This document shows, one piece after another, positions 21,018 to 32,224 of a DNA stretch of 44,840 nucleotides (its first letter is position 1; each line of letters opens with the position of its first letter). This stretch comes from Gracilaria vermiculophylla (lineage: Eukaryota > Rhodophyta > Florideophyceae > Gracilariales > Gracilariaceae). The position numbers and the translations under genes are program-made. The notes beneath the pieces were generated by a model. It was not told where the DNA came from. It saw only the letters and a program-made list of their open reading frames with translations, and made no database searches. Location of the stretch: contig JAHNZQ020000181.1 of assembly GCA_019155205.2 (NCBI GenBank), positions 2,204,754-2,249,593 on the forward strand, given 5' to 3'.

Positions 21018-21800
21018 ACTGTGATTGTACGGTGCTACATGAACCGGCACTTAAGTTTGTGGTCCTCTATATTTCGAAATTAATAAAGAAGGGCAGAGCA
21101 AGAACGCCGGAGTTGCTGGACTACTTTTTTATAATGTAGCATCAACGCGGACGTCATGATGTTAATCGAATAGGGTACAATATGATTGCAGTCTCGCAAT
21201 AATCTTTTCGCGCGGTTGCGACGCTGGAAGGAGCTTGCACTTATGGGGGAGTGGGGTGGGCTGAATTTTGTCGGTTTTACTGAGAGGCCGAGTGATTATC
21301 TATTTAAAAGAAATTCAAGATGTTCTTTTACCTGAGAACACGCTGATGTGTTCTGCTGTCTATGAGAGAGTTGCTACGCACGCTTTCGTTTGAAAAGCTC
21401 GAACTGAGTAGGTTTCCAGATCTCGAAATGGCAATAGGTGCGTAGCATCCACTGCACGCACGAAGATGGACAACATTCATAACATGTTGAGCTGAAGCAT
21501 GAAGAGCTGTGGTTGCGGAGTTGCTTTAAGACGAAGTTGTAGCGTAGAATGAACGCAATCTCAAAGCTTGTCAGAAAGAAAATGCAATTTTTAATCATCT
21601 TCGTAGTACTTTTTTGTCGACACCGAGATTTTTCCGTTGAGAATGACAACAAACCAAAAATTCTTGCAGTCTGATTAGTTTGTTTCTTGTTGTGTAGCTT
21701 TCTGCACAACATTTTTACGTTTCGGTTCCTGTTTTTCTTTTATTCACGTTTGAGACTGAAATACCACAAACTTCAAGCTAAAGCGCAGACTTAGAAAGGC
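21018..21800. other. Non-coding AT-rich stretch
   Basis: Contains a 112-codon minus-strand frame (21374-21712) rich in Lys, Phe and Cys with no recognisable domain, which I take as chance. No repeat or gene is supported here. Confidence 0.5.
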
Positions 21801-21804
21801 CATC

Positions 21805-22402
21805 TTGCCGGTTGCCGACCTAATCACAAATTCGGGGCTTTATGCCTCGTTCCATAATCTGAAAATGATGTGCTTTATCTCGCAAGACGGTCTGACCTCA
21901 ATACGTAATTTGCGCCGGTCTACAAACCTCTGGAATTCGCGTGAAGCCCGCAAGGCGGAAAAACTGAGGCACAGCAAAATGACGCGTGGACAAGCCTTGC
22001 TCCTGCATTGCAAGACAGATGTATTTTGGCGCACGAAATGCTCAACCGAATTCGCGCGAAATACGGCTTTCCGAAGTGACATTGGCACAATAGTTTACTG
22101 GACACACACCAAAATTGCATCCAGTCCCAAGCTACACGAATAAGAAAGTGCTACGGTGTGACTGTTTAACGGCAGTAAAGAAGAACTGTGACCATGTAGT
22201 GCTGCGCTGCTCACGGACAGATGCGAGCCGAAAAAAATTCTTTTAAGGTCTTCAAGGAGACAACCGTAAGTCAGTCAAACAACTTATATTGGAAACACCA
22301 CACAAGATTCTGGCCTTCTTTAGAAAAGAGCAATATCTGTTGCATAGATCTATGCTGTGCTAGGAATTAGAGCTGAACGTCCACAATGAAGAAGAAGAAG
22401 AA
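21805..22402 (+). pseudogene. LINE (non-LTR retrotransposon) 3' end relic
   Basis: Decayed C-terminus of a LINE ORF2. The readable part includes CDHVVLRCSRTDASRKKFF, then a helical tail ending HKILAFFRKEQYLLHRSMLC followed by TAG. This matches the His/Cys-containing region after RT found in I/Jockey/R1-like elements. The sequence ends in a GAAGAAGAAGAAG run at about 22388-22402, a typical LINE tail. The 3' UTR (GTGCTAGGAATTAGAGC and following) recurs inverted at 26650-26704. Frames are shifted and interrupted. The family cannot be fixed without a search. Confidence 0.65.
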
Positions 22403-22873
22403 ATGCGCAGCTTTGTTGCTGCGACGCATATGTTCACGAAACCGATACATGGGCTTCGAGTGGGGCTCCGTAAGAAGCGAGACTTTCAGCGGTAATACGG
22501 CATGGAAAGTATAGCAGTGTTGCCAGAATTTCTTTATCTTCAAAAACTTAGAAAGAACAACGCAGACACAAAGCCTGACAAATGCTTGCGACAACAAATG
22601 ACAACTGGAATATATTGGAGACAATTGGAGCCTACTAACGACGACCAGCGAGGACCAGCGAAGATCAGTGATGACTTACAACATCTGACGACGACTGCCG
22701 AAGACTAGTGTCTACATGAAATGGCTTGCGACTGATAACAACGTCCACAGGGTACACATCTTTCAAGATACGGGTGTTCCATGCACTAATGAAAAATCCA
22801 AATCTAAATTGCTTCATCAATACTATGACTTCCGTAGACTTTTCAAATCACAACCGACTCATCCACTGATCAA
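22403..22873. other. Spacer with no supported feature
   Basis: AT-rich sequence between the LINE tail and the end of the beta-propeller gene. It should hold the 3' UTR of that gene. Nothing else is recognised. Confidence 0.5.
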
Positions 22874-24958
22874 TTATTCGAAACGAAAAGAGTATTTCAG
22901 AATAGTACGAGATTCCACGCGGAGATCTTGAATGTTGTTGATTTGAATTTTATCGAACGAGAGTGACCACAAATGATCGCCACCAATAACAACATTTCGT
23001 TCAATTCCAGAAGAGCTCGAATGGCTCTGCGAATCCTGATGAGTAATCCTTCCACGCTCTTTGATTTCAGTTTCCGAAACTTCGAGCACAACAGATCCCA
23101 CGAATTGGTTCTGTCCAAAGTATGTGGACACTGGCAGCACAGCAACAGATTCTGGCTTCCAGTACAGAAATGCTCGATGATCCCATTCAGCATTGGAATA
23201 GCTCCCCGGCAATGTCCAAGACGACAACTCTGTCGGTCTAGTTTTATCTTGAACACTGAATAATGTCACTTTAGCTGCTGTAGTTCTTCCATCCGGCGTT
23301 GCCTCCTGTCCCACTCCCAGAATACGTCCAGGTGCGATAGGGTGCAAGTAGGAGCTAAATCCAGGAATTTTCAGTTCTCCCGTAACTTTCAATACCCATG
23401 GATTTGAGAGATCAATAATGTATAACGGATCTATTCTGCGGAATGTTACCACATAAGCAGTGTTTTCAATGTATCGAACAGCAAAAATTCTCTCGCCAAC
23501 TCCTAAGTTTCCCACTTCGCCAGCCTTAATCAGCTTTCGAGCACCTGCATTGGTAGTGAAGCTTGTGATTTTGCTTGAACTTGTGTCACGGCTGCTCCAC
23601 CATGGTGCGCCATCGGTTGTGGCTATATAAAAGATGCCCAGATGGTCATGCATGGAGAACTGATTCAGCACACTACCTGAAACTTCTCCACTTGCAACAT
23701 ACTGAGCTCCACTGTTTGACAGAGCAAATTTGTGAATTGAAGTCTTGAAATCAGTTCCGGAGCTGATCAAGGATCCAAATATGTTCCATCGGTATTCTGT
23801 GGTAGTAATGTACATTTCAGTAGCCGTCGAGTACACCTCATCGCCTCCGGAACTGATAGACACACTGCTGGTCGGTTTCAAACTTCCAGAGACAGGAACA
23901 GTTACCAGAGTAAGCAATTCAAACCCTGAAAAGGAGGGAGTGTGAAAAACTTTGTTGCAAGAAGACAGGTACCCCGAAGACTCAGTGCCGTCAGCCTCAA
24001 TTCTGATGTGAAACCTTGTATACCAGACCGATTCCGTAGAGGTTTGAACCAAATTTCTATTATACTCTGTTGCTTCGCGAAAGGTTACCGAACAACTTGG
24101 TGACTTGAACCCGAGTTTTTGTGAGGGCTGGTTCAGAATCACAATTCGTGCTATTCCGTTAACTTCTCTAGAATTAATATATCTGCCGTCGAAGCGCAAA
24201 GTAGCGATGAGTATGGGTCGGCCATTTCTGACTTCGACTTGGTACAAAACAGTCTGAGTTAATCCACGACCAAAAAAGAAACCACCAAAGCTACCGAAGC
24301 CTCCAGAGCTATCAGAGTCGAAGAAAGATTTTCCGTAATAGCCAGCAATGATGAGCAGGTGGTTACCCTCGATTAGCATTTCGGTAGCTTGCAGCGGCAG
24401 TTTCAAAGAACCTAATTCACTTGCATGACTCCCACCAAAGATGACATTCAGAACCGTAAGAGTGTCGCCGCGAATGACATAAACTCTGTTGCCATCTGTC
24501 TTGATGATGTCCGGCTCATCAACACCTTGAACTTGATTATTAGTCTCCGAGAAATCAACGCCTGCTACAGGATCTGCTTGCTGGGAATTGGAGGGCAAAT
24601 CTTCTATCACTAGGCTCCCCGAACCTCCGTCCCCTCCGTCTCCACCAAAACCACCTGCTTCAGCTGATGAGCCAAATCCGCTATTACCGGAGAATGCGGC
24701 GCCGCCATTTTGTTGATCATAACACCAACTTGGGAAAGTATCTGAGTCTGATTTCGAGGAGTCAAAGGCATAGTTGTTTCTGGAAAGACCGTATGGACCG
24801 ACACGCGGAAGAGCATTGTTTTTGTAGAATTCGGTCAGTGCAGAGCAAGAATCAAGGCTTTGCAAAGACTCAGCTCGAGTACATTGGAACTGAAATGGAA
24901 AAACGAAGAGAATGAGCACAAAGTACGCGTATGCGAAAATTTGGGAATGGATATGCAT
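22874..24958 (-). CDS. Secreted beta-propeller domain protein
   Basis: Intact 694-codon intronless frame ending in TAA (22874-22876). I chose the ATG at 24956-24958 because it opens a clear signal peptide (MHIHSQIFAYAYFVLILFVF, hydrophobic to about residue 25). The same frame is open 75 codons further up to an ATG at 25183, without a leader-like start. Residues about 85-115 are a Gly-rich linker. Residues 142-156 carry QVQGVDEPDIIKTDG, the hallmark at the start of the secreted beta-propeller family known mostly from bacteria and archaea (Pfam Beta_propel). Repeated beta-strand blocks follow to the C-terminus. The molecular function is unknown; an extracellular or wall role is inferred. Not transposon-derived. 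Confidence 0.85.
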   Translation of the reverse strand: MHIHSQIFAYAYFVLILFVFPFQFQCTRAESLQSLDSCSALTEFYKNNALPRVGPYGLSRNNYAFDSSKSDSDTFPSWCYDQQNGGAAFSGNSGFGSSAEAGGFGGDGGDGGSGSLVIEDLPSNSQQADPVAGVDFSETNNQVQGVDEPDIIKTDGNRVYVIRGDTLTVLNVIFGGSHASELGSLKLPLQATEMLIEGNHLLIIAGYYGKSFFDSDSSGGFGSFGGFFFGRGLTQTVLYQVEVRNGRPILIATLRFDGRYINSREVNGIARIVILNQPSQKLGFKSPSCSVTFREATEYNRNLVQTSTESVWYTRFHIRIEADGTESSGYLSSCNKVFHTPSFSGFELLTLVTVPVSGSLKPTSSVSISSGGDEVYSTATEMYITTTEYRWNIFGSLISSGTDFKTSIHKFALSNSGAQYVASGEVSGSVLNQFSMHDHLGIFYIATTDGAPWWSSRDTSSSKITSFTTNAGARKLIKAGEVGNLGVGERIFAVRYIENTAYVVTFRRIDPLYIIDLSNPWVLKVTGELKIPGFSSYLHPIAPGRILGVGQEATPDGRTTAAKVTLFSVQDKTRPTELSSWTLPGSYSNAEWDHRAFLYWKPESVAVLPVSTYFGQNQFVGSVVLEVSETEIKERGRITHQDSQSHSSSSGIERNVVIGGDHLWSLSFDKIQINNIQDLRVESRTILKYSFRFE

Positions 24959-26649
24959 AGTGAAAAGTTCGTCAGAGGTAGAGTATGACAAAGGACACGA
25001 GAGATCCAAGGGTGGGTTGCTGAAGTACTGAAAATCGGCTAGAGATTTACAACAATATGGTGAAGAGCGTAATTTGTCATTCCTGTTACTATCCTGTTTC
25101 TTAGCAAACATGCAAAATCTAGCGTTTTGAGATGGTAGGGCACTTGCCAGAAGTTTACACATTGTTTTTGTGTGCTGTAGCAATAGGTATGACCCATTTA
25201 CAATGAATCTCGATGAATTGCAGGCAAAACAAATTCAACCACAGAAAAGGTGTTTCAACTTATTATCTCATCGATTTTGGGTGCTCAATGGTCGAGAACA
25301 TATTGGCTACACTCCAAAAAGGGTGAATTTTTAAGCAAGAGAAGATATGTTTCAAGTCGGATATTTCTTTTCAGGCTCTTTAACTATGTACCTATGGATA
25401 TTACTCGATGTGATAATGATTTTGTTCAATGGATGCGATACATTGTCCAAAGGGAATAGGAGGCTTGTTGTTCATCACTGCAGCGCATTTGAACGAGTCT
25501 TGTAAGTTAGTACGACGATGTGCTTGACAAATTTTAATGGGATTTGAAGTAACGCAGAAGTACAGCTTCCACACCGGAGCAAACGAGTTGCCAGACCTAG
25601 TGACTGAAATAATCTTAATTTCCGAATGATGATTTGTCGTTTCCCAACATGACCCATGAAATCTGTCCATATTTCCAAACAGCAACAATCCTGGTATGTT
25701 AAGTGCGCAAAGCTAGCCTGAATACGACGGAGATTTTTAGGATTGGCCTCGCAGCACTCTGTTTGATCTCGACTAATATGGATCTGGTATGGATCCTTGA
25801 TTGCATGTTGCTACAACGGCAACTATTCTTCCTGTTTATCAATTGCTGTTCAAAATGAGTCTTTGTCATCCTTATCTTGCCCCTATTTTGATTTCCTTAC
25901 CCTTTTCAGCCGTCTGAGAGCAGCGAGGTCTTCTGAGACTCACTGAATGATATTGACTCTTGTCATTCAGGGTAGTAGAGCGCAAGGCAACGGCCGCAAA
26001 ATGCATCTAACGTATCCGAACTCATAAAGATCTGGCGATGAGCCAAGCAAAAGAATGAGGACAGAAAACAATTTCAGAGAATAACAGGACATTCCGTCGC
26101 CAAAATCATACGTGGTTCACACATTTCCGACTTTCTTGCGCCGTCTTGTTACGGTTTAACCTATGCATACGGTCAGCAAGTATAGAACCGACTGGATACA
26201 GCATTGAAGTCTGAATTAAGAAACAAACCCAGAGCAAACAATGAGGCCCGAGGCGATGAAATATGGGTTTTTATTTGAAGCATCCGTTATTTCGAAAACG
26301 TTGCAATTTTCTACACAGTGTATGGAATATATTTTGGACCATTGAAAGACAGTGATAAACGCAAATTCAGATCCTGTAGGAGACCAAAATTACACAAAGT
26401 CCACCAAGGGGTTTTGTAACTCAAGACAGGCGATTGCGTTTTCTGTTCATGATGTTGTCATCACTTCTATGATTTGCTGCAGCAAACAATGATACCACAG
26501 CCTATTCGAGAAATATATGGTGTCGCCTAGTCTTTGGGGCTGATTACCTCCAGGCGGCAGTACATCAGCCCAAAAAAAAATCGTGGTGATAAGTTCCTTG
26601 TCATCTTGTCTGACAAGGCCAGATAACAAGGTAGCAATTTAAATTTTGC
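24959..26649. other. Upstream intergenic region of the beta-propeller gene
   Basis: 1.7 kb of AT-rich DNA with short scattered frames only. It must contain the promoter and 5' UTR of the beta-propeller gene, but I see no motif firm enough to mark. Nothing else is recognised. Confidence 0.5.
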
Positions 26650-26790
26650 TTCAGTTCAGCTCTTCTTCCTGATGTGGACATTGTGCTCTAATTCCTAGCA
26701 CAAAAGAGGCCTATTCTTATGATATGTCTCTTTCCTCAAGAAGGCTAGTACAGCACAAATGAAGACTTTTGTGAAAAATACGAGTTGCCA
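26650..26790 (-). pseudogene. LINE 3' end relic, inverted
   Basis: The minus strand carries the same LINE 3' end as 21805-22402. It has a short coding tail (VLAFLRKETYHKNRPLLC followed by TAG) matching ILAFFRKEQYLLHRSMLC there, and the shared 3' UTR GTGCTAGGAATTAGAGC (26687-26703 region). A purine-rich GGAAGAAGAG end follows. The two LINE ends point toward each other and bracket the beta-propeller gene. Confidence 0.6.
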
Positions 26791-27578
26791 ATGCAATGCA
26801 ATGTATTTTAAAGAGCCAATGAACATGAATACCAACAGCATTTACGAGCATATAAAACGTGAAAACCCCAAGCACAATAACAACACTCATCGTCTTATGT
26901 TCGTGGCTCTTGACTGTCTGAACCACAGGCCACCAAAAAATTTCTATATTAAATTTATATGTTTAAACAAGAATTATAATTCTAATCATGCATCAATCGC
27001 CGAGAAAGATCCATTTTATTCTTTAAATTTACGATAAGGAAAGCATATTTATTTGTTTTCAGTTGGTGCAGTTTTGGGACGAATAGCTGTTTCTCGGAGT
27101 GTTAGTAGTCACCCATTCTTGCTATAGTGCGTACCAAGGCTCACTAGGCGCCATGAAGTGGCACAGCCTTGCACGATTGTTTTCACGAGCATCTAGGCAA
27201 TAACGGAAGGGGCGGGAGGAAAAGAAAAGAGGGAGAGTAGTTTCGTCTTCTCATAGGACCGTAACAGTATTTCGGAGACCAGAGCAAAAGGAAAAGACGG
27301 CCAAAACTTGGAGCTGTCGGAAGCACCGGTGACGGCGATGGCGACAATGGCAGCCTGGCCATTAGCACGTTCACCAATAGAGTTTGGTCTTCTCCTAGCT
27401 AGACATCCGCGAGTCAAAACGCATCGCCGCAAAAGACCCCGATAATATTTGGCTGCTTTCGCGTCTTCTGCCTCACAGCCAGCTGTGGGCTGGAGGGCGT
27501 CTCTTGCGGATAGCCGCCTTCGTCCTTCGAGGCACGGCTCGCGGGACGAATATCAATCGGCTTGAGGCTCGAACTACA
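26791..27578. other. Intergenic stretch with no supported gene
   Basis: AT-rich to 27150, then a GC-richer part (27200-27560) with overlapping low-complexity frames on the minus strand (Ser/Pro/Leu-rich). No domain is recognised. Confidence 0.45.
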
Positions 27579-27886
27579 TGCGCAACTGCGCGGTAGTTCA
27601 GAGTGCGTCGCTACGGTCCGTATAGACGAGCGAACGCTTGATAGCACGGCAGGCGCGGATTGTGCGGACGTACAAGATGTAATAATGAAGTCAAATTACT
27701 TCATCCTTGATGTCATCGGTTTATTTGGCTTCTGCAGTTTAGCGTCTAACTTGTAGTGTCCTACGACGAGAATCACTTGAACATGATTACATTCGTGTAA
27801 GTTTGTTACGCAAATTAACTAGCAGCAGATCAACCAATTGTGATCATAAGAACATGATTATGTCATGTGTGGCGCAATATTTCACA
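27579..27886 (-). repeat. 3' LTR of copia C
   Basis: On the minus strand it starts TGTGAAATATTGCGCC. It aligns in direct orientation with 33678-33983 over its whole length. The boundary at 27579 is uncertain by a few bases. Confidence 0.75.
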
Positions 27887-27977
27887 CTCAGACGTTTTCT
27901 ATCTTTCATGTTGCTGCATTAAATTTGCTGATCAAACCATGTGCATTGACACAAAATTGATTGGTGTTCATTTTGTC

Positions 27978-29336
27978 TCATAAGGAATGGGATTGCCACT
28001 CACAGACTGTGGTCATCGCATCAGCAATGTTTTGTTCACTTGGTATCGAGGCAAGGCTTCGGAGCTCGCCCTGGCCGCGACTCTCTCGAAAAGCGCTGAC
28101 ATCAATTTGTAAACGCTTTTCCAACGTTTTTGCTTGCTTGGTGATCACATTGAATAACGTTCTGGAATCAATAGAGTTGGCCGCAAATCGACAAATTGAT
28201 TCTCGCAAAAATATCATCTTGTTTCTGGCCGCAAATCAAAACTCACTCTCGTAATTTTTGCACTCGCCTTTTCATGCTACAGTCCACTTGAGAATTGCTG
28301 CGCCGCGGCTGCCCCACTCCCACGTTTTGCCATCGCCAAACACACCGGACCGAAGCTTTGTCGTGTCAATCCCCAAAGACGCACGCTGAGCCACCGCGCA
28401 CATGAACACCCTGTAAGTCTTACTCGCAATGACATTGGTTGTATTGGGCGTGCTTTTAAGGCCACACCCCAAACTTCAAGCATATAAACTAAGATTGACT
28501 AGAAAGTGTTAGTGCTCACTGTAGAGGGAAGTCTTACGCTAGAGAAAAAAAATAGGAGAGCAACCGGGGAAAGAAGACGTAAGAGAAGAGAAAGAGTCGC
28601 GGACGTCGTCGGACGGCAGTGCTGAGATTGCGGTAGAGTAGTGTAGGAGATTAAATGCGAGTGAGATTAAATTGGGCGCGGTGCAAGCTAGCCACAGAGC
28701 AGAAAGAGGGGAAAGCGAGAGTTGGTCAAGGGGAACAAAATGGCCAGGAGGCGCGTGGTGTGCTGGTTGACGGTAGCCATCAGCGTTGAGCCGAAGCTAG
28801 ATTGCCAGAACTCGCCATTAAACTCGCAAGACATCCAGTTTGGAGGTGTTTACGAGTTTGTACAAACTGGCGATTTAAAAAAAATGATTGATGAAAACTA
28901 GCAGTATCAATAGCCAGTTAGTGTCCAAAAGTTTGTATTTGCGGCCAGGTCTAATGTATCCGTCAAGTAGAATTGGTTTTTATAAAATGTCCAAAAAAAT
29001 GCTTTTGGCCGTGTATGCGTTGCCAAATCCGTAAACGAGGGCAAAACGTTCGGCAGCCATCACAGAACGCGTCACTCGTCTGCAACGCGAGCTTTTCTAA
29101 TCTACAATATTGGCCTCTCCTGTTCCATCCACCATCAGAAGAACGTATACTAATTGAGATCTTACGTCTACGGTATTTGTAAATGATGCATCCGTGAATA
29201 GCACTAGACAGAGAGAGCTCAGTTCCAGAGGAACATACCGCGTTTGAACTTCAGTTGTTTTGTGGCAATGTTTGACTACATCGTTTTGAGACTTCATCTG
29301 AATTTCCAACGGTTCCAGGGTACCAAGAGCGAACAA
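27978..29336 (-). pseudogene. RNase H of copia C, split by an insertion
   Basis: RNase H in two blocks. Block 1 (28985-29336) reads YVPLELSSLCLVLFTDASF with the catalytic Asp, then RRVTRSVMAAERFALVYGF with the catalytic Glu (usually SVLAAELYA). Block 2 (27978-28169) reads DSRTLFNVITKQAKTLEKR and EQNIADAMT, the C-terminal motifs. The two blocks would be contiguous in an intact copia element. About 770 bp of unrelated DNA separates them. In-frame stops also occur in block 1. Confidence 0.82.
28177..28948. mobile_element. Small insertion with short inverted repeats (MITE-like)
   Basis: 772 bp of non-coding sequence interrupting copia C RNase H. CTGGCCGCAAAT at 28225-28236 is a perfect inverted match of ATTTGCGGCCAG at 28937-28948. 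A second, outer copy TTGGCCGCAAAT lies at 28177-28188, exactly where the RNase H frame resumes, so one end looks duplicated. No transposase frame is present, which suggests a non-autonomous DNA transposon. No clear target duplication was found, so the family is open. Confidence 0.55.
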
Positions 29337-29569
29337 CTATACTGCAGCGCAGATATAAGAGCGCACGCAGTTGCCAATATACTGAGCTGCGGTGCGAACA
29401 CTTTGAACTCTTCAGAATTTGTGATAACCTTCAGAGATTTCAATGTCTCGGCCTGCGTGATGCAGTACAAACCATCCTTATTCCTTGCGATGTATACTTT
29501 ATTGATAACACCACCATCTTGTTTCACAAGTAGCTTGCGTGGCCTAGATGTAAAGCGGCAAAAGTCCTC

Positions 29570-31250
29570 CTAGCAGTCGAGAAACGCTAGAAAGCCATGT
29601 CCAAATGAGTCATCTACCTGGAGTGCAATCAGAGCATCAGATCTCTTTCCAGTTCTGGGATGTAAAACACAGGGGTCCACTTGTGTTGCCTGAATTTTAA
29701 ACGTCCTCTTGTGATGCGACAGGTATGTAAAAAGCAAGTGTATCCCGCTCTCTGGTATGCCATAGAGAGGTTTAAGAGCCAGAGTAACTTCTGTATCTTC
29801 AAGTATCATCTCCAAAGAGGGGCGACAAAAAATCTGGCGCTCATGTGGGAATTTGGAATACATATACGCCTGCGATGTGTCACGGAAATATGGTGTGTTC
29901 TATTTTATGCAGGTTGCAAGGCAGAGTGTTAGCCATTGTACATGTCTGGTATCTGTAGGAGCTTTGGTGGATATAAAGGATGACTGAAAATCCGAAATGT
30001 TCTAAGCAACAAGTCTGGGTTTCTTGGTATGCCTTCCTTCGATCGTCTTATCAGTTTCCAAAGAACGTGTGCCATATATACGGTGCCCGTCTACCACGGT
30101 CGATTGCTTGACTACCTTGAAGGTACCGTTTTTCATCAAACCGTGTAGCTCAGCCTTTTGCGCTTCTATATATCGTGGTGCGGCCTCAAAGAGAGTGATC
30201 ACGACCTTCGTAGAACCAAATATCACTCCACACTGGTAGTCTTCAAATTGCAGCACTATCCTTACTGAGATCCGCTATATTCTCTTGTCCAGCTGTTTGC
30301 GTATCATTTCTTAATATTGCATCTAGTCCAGTCGAGTACTTGCTAAAAACGGAACGGAGAACGGCCTTCACCGCAATAGAATGGAAAATCGTTAGGCCAG
30401 ACGTAAGATAATCGACCGTTGTTTCTCGATCAACTTGTGTGAAAGGAAAAGGTCCTTTCCACTTCTTACTGCGCTCTCTATAAATATTTACTGGAGATTC
30501 ATCATATAGAATGCGGAGCTCAAACTAGCTTCCATACGCTTGGGACCGTGGTCATGTTTCAGACCGAATGCTGGACGTCGAGCCGCCTGCCCCTTCTGCA
30601 GTGCTTCGGAAGCATTTTCCATTGCTTGTGCCCGTTGCAGTTGAGTGTGCGCACATCATCTCTTAGCCGGGCACGGTAGAGCACTGATCACCAAGAGTGC
30701 CCTCCAGAGCCGTTCCGGTCCAATCATGAAGTTAACAGCTTTCCCAGCCGTCTATAGAAATTCTTCATATGTCTCAGAACGCGGCATAGAGTCGCATATC
30801 TTGATGTAGGCAACCCAAAGAGGCGCGTAATAGCTCCCAAGATGGGCCATAGTCGATAAAAACTCGATGGAGGCTTCTACCATTGTGATATCATCGGCTG
30901 TTGTGTTCACTGGACACTCAACAGAGACAAAGATTGTTCCCTGATCTACGTTTAAGAAGTCTGGCGGTCCAAGGGAGACACGGCTTCAACATTTAAGGAT
31001 CGTTATTCCAGACATAGTTGGAAGTCATGTTCAGCAGAAACTGGGCTGCGTTGAAATGTGTGACCGCATCCACGAAATGAAGGACAGGGCGGCTACTGAT
31101 GTATATGAAGTCAACTGCCACGGTGTGGTTGAATCGCAAGTCAACGGTGCTAATGGTGACCTTGAAAGAAAAAGGCCCTGCGCTGTGCCGAACACAAGTG
31201 TCGCAATCACTGATGTTTTTTTCTAACTTATCGCGCATTGAACCGTGCAC
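29570..31250 (-). pseudogene. Integrase (end) and RT of copia C
   Basis: Reading leftward: integrase core at 30993-31250 (FNHTVAVDFIYI then VLHFVDAVTHF, the first catalytic Asp region), frame-shifted integrase C-terminus at about 30490-30990, RT start at 30002-30256 (ELHGLMKNGTFKVV), and RT palm end at 29570-29863 (LKPLYGIPESG, DPCVL, and LQVDD at 29606-29620). The catalytic Asp pair of the RT is retained in that fragment. Many frames are needed to read through, so the gene is dead. Confidence 0.82.
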
Positions 31251-32140
31251 CTATTCGGGGTTGCGCCGCTTGAGAATATTGTACAGGACTTGAACGGTGA
31301 GATGACTGAATACACGGTGAATTTTCCGGACTATTGATACAGTGTAAAAAGCGTACTTCAGGTCCTTGGGCTTCCAGCGGTGTACAAAAAAATAGTTTTG
31401 CATATTCAATTTCTGCTCTGATTTCTTGAACTTCTCCACTTCGTCTAGAATGCTCTTTTCCAATCCATTATCCTTCATGTTTCTCATGCTGAGTATCAAA
31501 GGTATGGTATATTTCGGCATCTGGAACTGTACATGAATAACCAAGTCCAAGTCCTTGAAGGAAATCGCGACCAATGCAGTACCCAATGCCTTAATTGTAC
31601 CACCGATACCAAACATTGGGCGTCCACTGTGGGTGTCTATGTTAATCGGGACATTGAACTCTTCACAATAAGCACGGTACTGTGTGTAAGATATTACAGA
31701 AGACCTGTTCCCACACGAGTCGATGACGATTATTTTAAAACGCGGGGATTCTCCCATAGGCAATACTGAGAGTATAGCGGCCATTTCCGCTTGAAGGTCT
31801 GTGGCAAATTTTCTACCGTGTATGAGCGAGAAGTTTTCCAGATACAGTTCCGTTTCTCTTTGCAGGGATTGTGTGTCCGCTGCGAGATATGCGGTATTAT
31901 CTTCGTAGGAGGCGGAGAATTGGACTTCCGCTTTGGATTTATCGTCCTCCAGAGCTTCATATAATTGTTCAGAGATGTAGGCCACGTCTTCAACATTTTC
32001 TATGGCGGATGGGTGTGAGACCTTGAGGGGTCGAACAGCAGCGCGGACGTCTTCGGGAGTGTGGCGAGTTCGAGACTTGTGGTCTTTTCCACAGACATGA
32101 CAGCAATTATCCTCTTTGATCCATCTAGATGGTAGTCTTC
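31251..32140 (-). pseudogene. Zinc knuckle, protease and pre-integrase region of copia C
   Basis: A knuckle-like cluster CHVCGKDHKSRTRH lies at about 32060-32105 in a second frame. The main frame (31251-31985, 244 codons) holds the protease. Its active site reads VIDSCGNRSS (Asp codon 31719-31721), where D-T/S-G-A is usual, followed by the flap-side MFGIGGT. The end, IHRVFSHLTVQVLYNILKR, matches the GAG-pre-integrase motif with its His-His pair altered. Confidence 0.78.
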
Positions 32141-32224
32141 GATATCGGTTTTGCCCTTATTGTCCGAAAGATCTTGGGTAGCCAAGTATCTCCTTGCTTT
32201 ACCAACGAAACGTAGTCCGAGGCT

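Noticed and set aside
24959..25183. N-terminal extension of the beta-propeller protein to the ATG at 25183
   Set aside because: The extension would bury the signal peptide 75 residues inside the protein; the downstream ATG fits a secreted protein better.
27579..27660. tRNA-like start in the copia C LTR (GCGCGGTAGTTCAGAGTGC)
   Set aside because: Resembles an A box, but there is no matching B box, anticodon arm or acceptor pairing.
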